Position numbers and translations under genes: made by a program. The notes under the pieces were generated by a model. It worked only from the letters and a program-made list of their open reading frames with translations, did no database searches and was not told where the DNA came from. A stretch of 64,000 nucleotides of DNA. Source: Streptomyces albospinus (GTDB taxonomy: Bacteria; Actinomycetota; Actinomycetes; Streptomycetales; Streptomycetaceae). Each line of letters starts with the position of its first letter. Within the stretch, counting starts at the first letter, position 1. The stretch is from positions 162,553 to 226,552 of the forward strand of contig NZ_BMRP01000004.1 of NCBI RefSeq assembly GCF_014648695.1, in the 5' to 3' direction. Shown one piece after another: positions 26,747 through 35,859 of the stretch.

Positions 26747-26750
<4 letters not shown>
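25920..26750 (-). CDS. ABC-2 exporter permease, DrrB-type
   Basis: This 276-residue membrane protein has about six helices and the ABC-2 pattern (ALVRRNALQIKQDPESMFDALLMPVIFILLF, and the late PLSNLADAARALINGHG). It forms the membrane half of a drug/lipid exporter with the ATPase encoded just upstream, whose stop it overlaps by ATGA. Similar DrrAB pairs confer self-resistance to anthracyclines but many are of unknown substrate. Confidence 0.88.
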
Positions 26751-27775
<1,025 letters not shown>

Positions 27776-27815
27776 GCCCTCCAAGGTGCCAGCCGCCACC
27801 GACAACGCGCCGACA

Positions 27816-27853
27816 GGCCGCCGACAGCCCCTGAGGACCGGCTGTCGGCGGCC
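27816..27853. terminator. Perfect 14-bp hairpin between panB and the DrrA-type gene
   Basis: Arms GGCCGCCGACAGCC (27816-27829) and GGCTGTCGGCGGCC (27840-27853) are perfectly complementary with a 10-nt loop. The hairpin begins 13 bp after the panB stop and 40 bp before the exporter start. Additional CGACA/GTCGG repeats lie just downstream, so it may also be an attenuator or operator. Confidence 0.7.
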
Positions 27854-27866
27854 CGTCGGCCGGGCA

Positions 27867-28775
27867 TCAGTGGAAGGTGTGCTCCTCGGCGGGGAACGCG
27901 CCGCCGACCACGTCCTCGGCGAATGCCCTGGCCGCGCCGCCCAGCAGCTCCCGCATCTGGAGGTACTGCTTGACGAACCGCGGCACCCGGCCGGCGGTCA
28001 GGCCCGCCATGTCGGTCCACACCAGCACCTGGGCGTCGCAGTCCAGGCCCGCGCCGATGCCGACGGTCGGGATGTGCAGCGAGCGGGTCACCTCGGCGGC
28101 CAGCTCGGCCGGTACGGCCTCCAGGACGACCGAGAACGCCCCGGCGTCCTGCACCGCCTTGGCGTCCCGCAGCAGCTGCTGGGCGGCCTCCTCGCCGCGG
28201 CCCTGGACCGGGTAGCCTCCGTAGGCGTGCACCGACTGCGGGGTCAGCCCGACGTGCGCCATCACCGGGATGCCGGACGAGACCAGCAGCTCCACCTGGT
28301 GCGCGGAGCGCTCGCCGCCCTCCAGCTTGACGGCGCCGACCCCGGCGTCCTTGACCAGCCGGGTGGCGTTGCGCAGCGCCTGGACCGGGCCTTCCTGGTA
28401 CGCGCCGAACGGCAGGTCGGCGACGACCAGGGCGCGCTTGGTGCCGCGTACGACCGCGGCGGACAGGATCGTGATCTCGTCCATCGTGACCGGCACGGTG
28501 GACTCGTAGCCGAGGTGGCAGTTGCCCATCGAGTCGCCGACGAGCAGGACCGGGATCCCGGACTCGTCGAAGACCGAGGCGGTCATCGCGTCGTAGGCGG
28601 TGAGCATCGGCCACTTCTCGCCGCGCTCCTTGGCGGCGGCGATGTCGCGGACCGTGATGCGGCGGGAGCTGGTGCCCCCGTACAGCGACTTGGTGCTCTC
28701 CTTGTTGGCGGGCTTGGCGGCGGGCTCGGCGGTGGCCCCCGCGGCCGGCTTCCGGGCAGGCGAAAGCTGCGTCAT
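27867..28775 (-). CDS. panB: Ketopantoate hydroxymethyltransferase
   Basis: This 302-residue enzyme transfers a hydroxymethyl group from methylene-tetrahydrofolate to alpha-ketoisovalerate in pantothenate synthesis. Family motifs include WPMLTAYDAMTA, LVGDSMGNCHLGYEST (metal-binding aspartate), AVKLEGG, and the catalytic EAVP glutamate followed by TVGIGAG. An N-terminal Ala/Lys-rich run of about 35 residues precedes the barrel, as in other actinobacteria. The ATG at 28775 has AGGAG 8 nt upstream. Confidence 0.93.
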   Translation of the reverse strand: MTQLSPARKPAAGATAEPAAKPANKESTKSLYGGTSSRRITVRDIAAAKERGEKWPMLTAYDAMTASVFDESGIPVLLVGDSMGNCHLGYESTVPVTMDEITILSAAVVRGTKRALVVADLPFGAYQEGPVQALRNATRLVKDAGVGAVKLEGGERSAHQVELLVSSGIPVMAHVGLTPQSVHAYGGYPVQGRGEEAAQQLLRDAKAVQDAGAFSVVLEAVPAELAAEVTRSLHIPTVGIGAGLDCDAQVLVWTDMAGLTAGRVPRFVKQYLQMRELLGGAARAFAEDVVGGAFPAEEHTFH

Positions 28776-28914
28776 GGTGACGGCTCCTGTATCTCCATCT
28801 CGAAGCACCCTGACGGTGTCTCCGGACTCCCGACCATGCTGGCACGGCGTGCCGCAAAGGAAAAGAGGAGGGGGCCGCTGGTCCGCCCGGCCCAGTCCGG
28901 GCCGCCGTTTCATC

Positions 28915-28935
28915 GATACGGAACGGTTCCGTATC
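28915..28935. promoter_or_regulatory. Perfect 21-bp palindrome, TetR-type operator
   Basis: Arms GATACGGAAC and GTTCCGTATC flank a single central G (28925). The site lies 22 bp before the MFS start and overlaps the expected promoter. A TATGGT sequence ends 6 nt before the ATG. The tetR gene at the end of the same operon is the likely repressor. Confidence 0.8.
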
Positions 28936-28957
28936 GGTATCGTCGTATGGTGGCGCC

Positions 28958-30577
28958 ATGGCCACCTCACCGCCCCCACCGGGCGCACCCGCCGCTCCAC
29001 GGATCCCCGACCACATCCACCGCCGGCGCTGGGCGATCCTCTCCGTCCTGATGCTCAGCCTGCTGATCGTGGTGCTGGACAACTCCATCCTCAACGTCGC
29101 CATGAAGACCATCGCGACCCGGGCCCCCGCCGGCCTCGGCGCCACCCAGAGCGAGCTGGAGTGGGCGATCAACGCCTACACGCTGGTCTTCGCCGGGCTG
29201 CTGTTCACCTCCGGCCTGCTCGGCGACCGGATCGGCCGGAAGAAGGTCCTCCTCTTCGGCCTGGCCGTCTTCGGCACCGGATCGGTGCTCGCCGCGGTCT
29301 CCGCCTCGCCCGCCGAACTGATCGCCTTCCGCGCGCTGATGGGGCTGGGCGGCGCCTTCGTGATGCCGGCCACGCTTGCCATCCTGATGAACGTCTTCGA
29401 GCGCGAGGAGCAGCCCCGGGCCATCGGCGTCTGGGCCGGCGGCGTGGGCCTGGCCATCGCCATCGGCCCGATCGCCGGCGGGCTGCTGCTGGACCACTAC
29501 TGGTGGGGCTCGGTCTTCCTGATCAACGTCCCGATCGTGCTGCTCGCGCTGGCCGCGATGATCGTCCTGGTGCCCGACTCCAAGGACCCCGACCCCGGCA
29601 GGCTGGACCCGGTCGGGGTGCTGCTCTCCGTCGTCGGCCTCGTCCTGCTGGTCTACGGGATCATCAAGGGCGGCCAGCTCGCCGACTTCGCCGACCCCGA
29701 GGTGCTGGTCACCGCCCTCGGCGGCCTGGCGGTCCTGGCCGTGTTCGTGATCCACCAGAAGCGCAGCGACCACCCGTCCATCGACATCGGCTACTTCCGC
29801 AAGCCCGCCTTCTCGGCCGCCGCCGCCGCCATCGCGCTGGTCTTCTTCGCGCTGATGGGCGTCACGTTCTTCATCGTCTTCTACGTGCAGAGCGTGCGCG
29901 GCTACAGTCCGCTCCAGTCCGGGCTGCTGATCCTGCCGCTGGCCGCCGCCCAGCTGATCTTCGCGCCGCGGGCCCGGCTCGTGGTGGACCGCTTCGGGGC
30001 CCGCGCGGTGTGCACCGCCGGCATGCTGGTGGTGGCCGTCACGATGGCCGGGATGCTGCTGCTGCGCACCGGCACCCCCGTCTGGGTCCTGGAGGCACTG
30101 TTCTTCCTCCAGGGCACCGGCATGGCGCACATCATGCCGCCGGTCACCGTCGCGATCATGCAGGCGCTGCCGCGCGAGAAGGCCGGCTCCGCCTCGGCGC
30201 TCAACAACACCTTCCGCCAGGTCGGCGGCACCCTCGGCGTCGCCGTCCTCGGCTCGCTGCTCTCGACGACCTACCGCGACGGCATCCAGGGCACCCTCGA
30301 CGCCCTGCCCGGCGTGCCGGGACCGGTACGGGCCGCGGCCGGCGAATCCATCGAGGCCACGCTCGGCCTCGCCGACCGACTGGGCCCGGCCGGCCGCCCG
30401 CTGATCGACTCCGCCCGCGACGCCTTCCTCCACGCCATGCACGTCACCGCGCTCGGCTCGGCCGTCGTATCGGTGCTCGGGGCCGTGGTCGTCGCGGCCT
30501 TCCTGCCGGGCAAAATGGCTCCGGTTCCGCGCGCGGCGGAGCCGCGGGACGAGTGGAAGGCGGGCGCAGCACGATGA
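28958..30577 (+). CDS. DHA2-type MFS multidrug exporter (14 helices)
   Basis: This 539-residue membrane protein has the EmrB/QacA-group first-helix motif ([13 protein letters not shown]), a [31 protein letters not shown] loop and 14 predicted helices. It exports drugs or metabolites by proton antiport. The ATG at 28958 lacks a Shine-Dalgarno. It overlaps the tetR gene by ATGA and has a perfect palindrome just upstream, giving a classical self-regulated efflux operon. Confidence 0.88.
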   Translation: MATSPPPPGAPAAPRIPDHIHRRRWAILSVLMLSLLIVVLDNSILNVAMKTIATRAPAGLGATQSELEWAINAYTLVFAGLLFTSGLLGDRIGRKKVLLFGLAVFGTGSVLAAVSASPAELIAFRALMGLGGAFVMPATLAILMNVFEREEQPRAIGVWAGGVGLAIAIGPIAGGLLLDHYWWGSVFLINVPIVLLALAAMIVLVPDSKDPDPGRLDPVGVLLSVVGLVLLVYGIIKGGQLADFADPEVLVTALGGLAVLAVFVIHQKRSDHPSIDIGYFRKPAFSAAAAAIALVFFALMGVTFFIVFYVQSVRGYSPLQSGLLILPLAAAQLIFAPRARLVVDRFGARAVCTAGMLVVAVTMAGMLLLRTGTPVWVLEALFFLQGTGMAHIMPPVTVAIMQALPREKAGSASALNNTFRQVGGTLGVAVLGSLLSTTYRDGIQGTLDALPGVPGPVRAAAGESIEATLGLADRLGPAGRPLIDSARDAFLHAMHVTALGSAVVSVLGAVVVAAFLPGKMAPVPRAAEPRDEWKAGAAR

Positions 30578-31242
30578 GCCGGGTGGCGGGAGACGCTGGG
30601 GCGGCGGCCGGGGCGCGCGCGGGTGCGGTGGCCCCCGAGCGCCGGGGCCGGCCGCGCAGCGCCGCGGCCGACTCCGCCATCATCGAGGCCGTGCTCCGGC
30701 TGATCGAGGACGGCTGCTCCATAGGTGAGCTGTCCATGGAGCGCATCGCCCGCGAGGCGGGTGTGGGCAAGGCCACCGTCTACCGCCGCTGGCCCGGCAA
30801 GAGCGCGCTGATGCTCGACGTGATGCGGTCGCTGGACGCACCGACCCCTCCCCTGGACGGCATCTCGGTACGCGACGACCTGGTCTCCCTGCTGGAGTTC
30901 CTGCGACGCCGCGGTCTGGCCAAGCGCAGCTCCGCCCTGCTGCGCACCGTCGTCAGCCACGTCCAGGCGCAGCCCGAGCTGTGGGCGGAGTACCACGAGA
31001 CGGTCGTCCGGGCCCGCCACGAAGCCCTGCTCGGCGTCCTCCGGCGCGGGGTGGCCGGCGGCGAGATCCGCGCCGACCGCGATCTGGACGCCCTCGCCGA
31101 CCTTTTCATCGGCCCGATGCTGGCCCGCGCCATCCTCCACGAGTGGAAGGAGCTCCCCGAGGGGTTCTCGGAGGACATCGTCGACATGGTCCTGGAGGGC
31201 GTACGGCCCCGCCCCGAAGCGGGGCCGCCGCGTACGGTGTGA
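30574..31242 (+). CDS. TetR family regulator of the MFS operon
   Basis: This 222-residue repressor has an Ala/Gly-rich N-terminal tail, then a [14 protein letters not shown] lead-in and HTH ([27 protein letters not shown]), and a helical ligand domain. Being the second gene of the operon and translationally coupled to the exporter, it probably represses at 28915-28935 and is released by an exporter substrate. Confidence 0.88.
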   Translation: MSRVAGDAGAAAGARAGAVAPERRGRPRSAAADSAIIEAVLRLIEDGCSIGELSMERIAREAGVGKATVYRRWPGKSALMLDVMRSLDAPTPPLDGISVRDDLVSLLEFLRRRGLAKRSSALLRTVVSHVQAQPELWAEYHETVVRARHEALLGVLRRGVAGGEIRADRDLDALADLFIGPMLARAILHEWKELPEGFSEDIVDMVLEGVRPRPEAGPPRTV

Positions 31243-31352
31243 CCTGGAGCGGGCTCCGTATGACCGGACGATGCCCGTTGTGTCACAGCCGTTGTCACGA
31301 AGCCCCGGGAGCGGAACCCGGGCGGGCCGGCGGGCCGTCCTCCCCGTCGAGA

Positions 31353-31425
31353 AAACACGCTTTCGGCCGAGCACGCCGCGGGTCCGCGCACGGACCGGGG
31401 CGGTGCGGATCTAAGAACGTGTTTT
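31353..31425. repeat. Spaced inverted repeat in the 260-bp gap before the membrane phosphatase-fold gene
   Basis: AAAACACG (31353-31360) and CGTGTTTT (31418-31425) are perfect 8-bp inverted copies 57 bp apart, in an AT-richer pocket between the tetR gene and the next start. The arrangement resembles a pair of operator half-sites flanking a promoter. I see no reading frame with coding character in this gap. Confidence 0.4.
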
Positions 31426-31502
31426 ACGGGCGTCGCCTAGGGTCGATGATCACAGGCGGGGCGGACCGGAGCAGGGCGGCAAGGGGCAGTGAGGACAGCG
31501 GC

Positions 31503-32522
31503 ATGGCGCAGGCGTACGTGACGGAGCCGGGGCAGGGCGAGGGGCCCGAGGGGGCCGGTTCCCGGGCCGCCCGCCTGCGGAACTGGTGGCGCCCCGAGGG
31601 GATGTGGCGGCGCGGCATCATCCTCGCGGTGCTCGCGGTCGCCCTCGGACTGGCGATGGTGCTGCACGCCCGGATCCCCAACACCGTGGGAAATCTGGGC
31701 AGTTTGGTGGAGACCTTCCTGCCGTGGCTGGGGCTGGGCATCCCGCTGCTGCTGCTCTGCGCCGTGCTGCGCCGGTCGGCGACGGCACTGGTGGCGCTGG
31801 TGCTGCCGGCCGTCGCCTGGGTCGGCCTCTTCGGCGGGCAGATCACCGACAAGGCGGGCACCGGCGGCAATCTGACGGTGCTGACCCACAACGTCGACGC
31901 GGGCAACCCCGATCCGGCGGGCACCGCCCGGGACATCGTGGCGTCCGGCGCCGATGTCGTGGCCCTGGAGGAGCTGACCGGCGCCGCGCTGCCCACGTAC
32001 AAGAAGGGCCTGGCGCAGGCGTATCCGTACCACACGGTCCAGGGCACCGTGGGCCTGTGGAGCAAGCGCCCGCTGTCCGACGCCCGGCCGGTGGACATCA
32101 AGATCGGCTGGGTCCGGGCGCTGCGTGCCACCGTCACCGCCGCCGACGGCGAGCAACTCGCCGTCTACGTCGCCCACATGCCCTCCGTGCGGGTCCACGT
32201 CGACAAGGGCTTCACCGCCAACCAGCGCGACGGCAGCGCCAAGGCGCTCGGTGACGCGATCGTCCAGGACCCGGTCAGGAAGGTCATGCTCCTCGGTGAC
32301 CTCAACGGCACCATGAACGACCGCTCGCTGGCCCCGCTGACCTCCCAGATGCGCTCCGCGCAGGGCGCCGCGGGCGACGGCTTCGGCTTCAGCTGGCCGG
32401 TCGGCTTCCCGATGGCCCGGATCGACCAGATCATGGTGAAGGGGATCGACCCGGTCAAGGCATGGGTGCTGCCGGCCACCGGCAGCGACCACCTCCCGGT
32501 CGCGGCGACGGTCAAGATCTGA
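31503..32522 (+). CDS. Membrane-anchored endonuclease/exonuclease/phosphatase family protein
   Basis: This 339-residue protein has about 50 cytoplasmic residues, then three hydrophobic segments (IILAVLAVALGLAMVL; FLPWLGLGIPLLLLCAVL; TALVALVLPAVAWVGLF) and an extracytoplasmic EEP domain. Catalytic motifs are visible: LTHNVDAGN, ALEELT, VMLLGDLNGT and GSDHLPVAATV. Such proteins hydrolyse phosphodiesters or phosphomonoesters outside the cell. The ATG at 31503 has GAGGA upstream; ATG 31446 is possible. Confidence 0.85.
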   Translation: MAQAYVTEPGQGEGPEGAGSRAARLRNWWRPEGMWRRGIILAVLAVALGLAMVLHARIPNTVGNLGSLVETFLPWLGLGIPLLLLCAVLRRSATALVALVLPAVAWVGLFGGQITDKAGTGGNLTVLTHNVDAGNPDPAGTARDIVASGADVVALEELTGAALPTYKKGLAQAYPYHTVQGTVGLWSKRPLSDARPVDIKIGWVRALRATVTAADGEQLAVYVAHMPSVRVHVDKGFTANQRDGSAKALGDAIVQDPVRKVMLLGDLNGTMNDRSLAPLTSQMRSAQGAAGDGFGFSWPVGFPMARIDQIMVKGIDPVKAWVLPATGSDHLPVAATVKI

Positions 32523-32709
32523 CAGCTGCCGCCGACCCGCCCCGCCGCTGTGTGCCACAGCGTGACGGCCCGCTGTGGACGCCGGTCCGCAGCGGGCTTT
32601 TCACCTGCCGTTTTCACGCCGGAACACTGCGGCTGAGAGACTTTGTTCCGTAAGCGAACTTAGGTCTCGGTGCGCCCGCACGCGCCCACCCCACCCCGAA
32701 AGGCACTCC

Positions 32710-34008
32710 ATGCCCTTGGCTCTGCTCGCACTCGCGATCTCGGCCTTCGGTATCGGCACCACAGAATTCGTGATGATGGGCCTGCTGCCCGATGTCGCGG
32801 ACGATCTGGGCACCTCCGTGCCCACCGCCGGCTACCTCGTCTCCGCCTACGCCCTCGGCGTCGTCATCGGCGCACCCCTCCTGACCGCCCTCGGCTCCCG
32901 CGTCCCTCGCAAGCGGATGCTGGTGGCGCTGATGGCGGTCTTCACCGTCGGCAACCTCGCCTCCGCCTTCGCCCCCGACTTCGGCCTGCTGGTCGCCGGC
33001 CGGCTGCTGGCCGGGCTGCCGCACGGCGCGTTCTTCGGCGTCGGCGCGGTGGTCGCCGCCCGGCTGGTGCACGAGGGCCGCCAGGCCCGCGCGGTCGCCA
33101 CCATGTTCCTCGGCCTGACCGTCGCCAACATCGTCGGCGTCCCCGCCGCGACACTGCTCGGCCAGCACCTCGGCTGGCGCGCCACCTTCCTCGTCGTGGC
33201 CGCCATCGGCCTCGTCGCGATGGCGGCCCTGGCCCGGCTGATCCCGCCGCTGCCGGCCGAGCAACCCGCCGGGCCGGGCGGCGAGTTGCGCGCCCTGGCG
33301 CACCCCCAGGTGCTGCTCGGCCTGCTCACCACGGTCTTCGGCTTCGCCGGCATCTTCGCCGTCTACAGCTACCTCGCCTCGATGATGACCGAGGTCACCG
33401 GATTCGCGGCCGGCTCGGTCCCGGTCGTCCTCGCCCTCTTCGGCATCGGGATGACCCTCGGCGCACTCGCCGCCGGACCGCTCACCGACCGGGCGCTGCG
33501 CCCCACCCTCTACGGGTCCCTGGGCGCGCTGGCGCTGGTGCTGGCGGCCTTCCACTTCACCGCCCCGGTGAAGTGGGCGGCCCTGGCGAGCGTGGTGGTC
33601 ATCGGCGCCGTGGGCTTCCTGACCACCACCCCGCTCCAGATGCTGGTGATGAACAAGGCCCAGCAGGCACCGACCCTGGCCGCCGCGTCCAACCAGTCGG
33701 CGTTCAACCTCGCCAACGCGGGTGGCGCCTGGGCCGGCGGGCTGGCCCTGTCGGCGGGCTGGGGCTGGACCTCGCCCACCCTGGTCGGCGCCGTCCTGGC
33801 CGCGGTCGGCCTGGCCGTCGCCGTCGTCGCCGGTCTGCTGGACCGCGGCGGGCACGACACTCCCACCCGCGTCGTGGCGCGCGGCGCCGGGAACGCAGGG
33901 AACGCCGGGAGCGCCGAGGGCGCCGGGCCGGGCGGGGCGGTGACGGCTGCCGGGGCGGATGCGGCAGCCGGCGGGGCCGTCAGGCCCCCTCTCTCCAGTG
34001 GTTCGTGA
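32710..34008 (+). CDS. DHA1-type MFS transporter
   Basis: This 432-residue protein with about 12 helices begins MPLALLALAISAFGIGTTEFVMMGLLPDVA, characteristic of the AraJ/chloramphenicol-type exporter group, and includes SRVPRKRMLVALMAVFTVGN at loop 2-3. The last 55 residues are a hydrophilic Ala/Gly tail (NAGNAGSAEGAGPGGAV). The ATG at 32710 has AAAGG upstream. Its 3' end overlaps the nadE 3' end by 29 bp, which may explain the low-complexity tail. Confidence 0.87.
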   Translation: MPLALLALAISAFGIGTTEFVMMGLLPDVADDLGTSVPTAGYLVSAYALGVVIGAPLLTALGSRVPRKRMLVALMAVFTVGNLASAFAPDFGLLVAGRLLAGLPHGAFFGVGAVVAARLVHEGRQARAVATMFLGLTVANIVGVPAATLLGQHLGWRATFLVVAAIGLVAMAALARLIPPLPAEQPAGPGGELRALAHPQVLLGLLTTVFGFAGIFAVYSYLASMMTEVTGFAAGSVPVVLALFGIGMTLGALAAGPLTDRALRPTLYGSLGALALVLAAFHFTAPVKWAALASVVVIGAVGFLTTTPLQMLVMNKAQQAPTLAAASNQSAFNLANAGGAWAGGLALSAGWGWTSPTLVGAVLAAVGLAVAVVAGLLDRGGHDTPTRVVARGAGNAGNAGSAEGAGPGGAVTAAGADAAAGGAVRPPLSSGS

Positions 34009-35734
34009 TCGGCAGCCGACGGTCCTTCCCGAAGCCCTTCGCGGAGATCTTGGTGCCCGGCGGGTACTGGCGCCGCTTGTACTCGGCGTGATCCACCATC
34101 CGTAGCACCCGGGTCACCAGGGCCTCGTCGAAGCCCTGCGCCACGATCTCCGCGCGGCCCCGGTCGCGGTCGACATACAGCTCCAGGATCCGGTCCAGCA
34201 CGTCGTAGTCGGGCAGCGAGTCGGTGTCGACCTGGCCGGGGCGCAGCTCGGCGCTCGGCGGTTTGCTGATCGAGTTCTCCGGGATCGGCGGGGTCTGGCC
34301 GCGGTCGGCGGCGGCCTGGTTGCGCCAGCGCGCCAGCTCGTAGACGACGGTCTTGTAGACGTCCTTGATCGGGCCGTACGCGCCGACCGAGTCGCCGTAG
34401 AGCGTCGAATACCCGCACGCCAGCTCGGACTTGTTGCCCGGTGCGAGCACCAGGTGCCCCTCCTGGTTGGAGATCGCCATCAGCGTCGTGCCGCGCAGCC
34501 GCGACTGGAGGTTCTCCTCGGCGAGCCCGGTCAGCCCCAGCGCCTCCATGTACGCGTCGAACATCGGGCCGATCGGCACCGTACGGAAGGCCAGTCCCGT
34601 ACGGTGCGCCAGCTCGGCGGCGTCGGTGAGCGAGTGCTGCGACGAATAGCGGGAGGGCATCGCGACGGCGTGCACCTGCCCGGCGCCCAGCGCGTCGCAG
34701 GCGATCGCCGCGACCAGCGCCGAGTCGATCCCGCCGGACAGCCCCAGCACCACGCTCCGGAAGCCGTTCTTGGCGACATAGGCGCGCAGCCCGACGACCA
34801 GCGCGGTGTAGATCTCCTCGATGTCCCCCAGCCGCTCCGCCTGCCCGCCCAGGGTCTCCGGCTCGTAGGGCGGCAGAGGGTCGGGGGAGAGCACGACGTG
34901 GTCCACCCGCAGCCCGTCGTCCAGCACCCCGGCGGGCGGCTCGGCCGCGGCGGCGGGCAGTTCCAGGTCGACCAGCACACACCCCTCCGCGAACTGCGGC
35001 GCGCGGGCGATCACCCCGCCGTCCTTGTCGACGACGATCGAGTCCCCGTCGAAGACCAGCTCGTCCTGCCCGCCGATCATCGCCAGGTACGCGGTGGTGC
35101 AGCCGGCCTCCTGGGCCCGCTTGCGCACCAGCTCCAGCCGGGTGTCGTCCTTGTCCCGCTCGTACGGCGAGGCGTTGACGGACACCAGCAGCCCGGCCCC
35201 CGCGCTGCGGGCCGCCGGCACCCGGCCGCCCTCCTGCCACAGGTCCTCGCAGATGGCGAGCGCCACGTCCACCCCGTGGATCCGCACCACCGGCAGGGTG
35301 TCGCCGGGGACGAAGTAGCGGAACTCGTCGAAGACGCCGTAGTTGGGCAGGTGGTGCTTGGCGAAGGTGAGCGCGACCCGGCCGCGGTGCAGGATGGCCG
35401 CCGCGTTCTGTGGGGCGCCCGCCGGACGGCCGTAACGGGGCCGGGCCTGCTCGCAGCGGTCGAGGTAGCCGACGAGGACGGGGGTGTCGCCCAGGCCCTC
35501 CGCGGCGAGCCGGGCGGCCAGCGCGGGCAGCGCGGCGCGGCTGGCCTCGACGAACGACGGGCGCAGCGCGAGGTCCTCGACGGGGTAGCCGGTCAGCGCC
35601 ATCTCGGGGAACGCGACGAGGTGCGCGCCCTGGGCGGCGGCGTGCCGGGTCCAGTGCACGATCGTCTCGGCGTTCTGGGCGATGTCGCCGACGCAGGAAT
35701 CGATCTGATTGAGGGCGAGGCGAAGTTGAGGCAC
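33980..35734 (-). CDS. nadE: Glutamine-dependent NAD+ synthetase
   Basis: This 584-residue two-domain enzyme makes NAD+ from deamido-NAD+, ATP and glutamine. The N-terminal nitrilase-type amidase has the E44 (FPEMAL), K126 (FAKHHLPNYGVFDE) and C162 (ICEDLW) triad; the synthetase domain has the SGGIDS P-loop at 333-338. The GTG at 35734 gives a normal N-terminus (VPQLRLALNQID). A TACACT ends 6 nt before it and there is no separate Shine-Dalgarno, suggesting a leaderless message. The end overlaps the convergent MFS gene by 29 bp. Confidence 0.93.
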   Translation of the reverse strand: MPQLRLALNQIDSCVGDIAQNAETIVHWTRHAAAQGAHLVAFPEMALTGYPVEDLALRPSFVEASRAALPALAARLAAEGLGDTPVLVGYLDRCEQARPRYGRPAGAPQNAAAILHRGRVALTFAKHHLPNYGVFDEFRYFVPGDTLPVVRIHGVDVALAICEDLWQEGGRVPAARSAGAGLLVSVNASPYERDKDDTRLELVRKRAQEAGCTTAYLAMIGGQDELVFDGDSIVVDKDGGVIARAPQFAEGCVLVDLELPAAAAEPPAGVLDDGLRVDHVVLSPDPLPPYEPETLGGQAERLGDIEEIYTALVVGLRAYVAKNGFRSVVLGLSGGIDSALVAAIACDALGAGQVHAVAMPSRYSSQHSLTDAAELAHRTGLAFRTVPIGPMFDAYMEALGLTGLAEENLQSRLRGTTLMAISNQEGHLVLAPGNKSELACGYSTLYGDSVGAYGPIKDVYKTVVYELARWRNQAAADRGQTPPIPENSISKPPSAELRPGQVDTDSLPDYDVLDRILELYVDRDRGRAEIVAQGFDEALVTRVLRMVDHAEYKRRQYPPGTKISAKGFGKDRRLPITNHWREGA

Positions 35735-35859
35735 CCCGCCAGTGTAATCGTCTTTCTGACGCAATGGGGGTGTGCGACGGCGCGGGAAGACGGCGCGTAC
35801 GGCGCTGCCGGCGGCCCGGCCGGCCCGGTGGAGCGCACCGGGCCGGCCGGACCGGGCGG

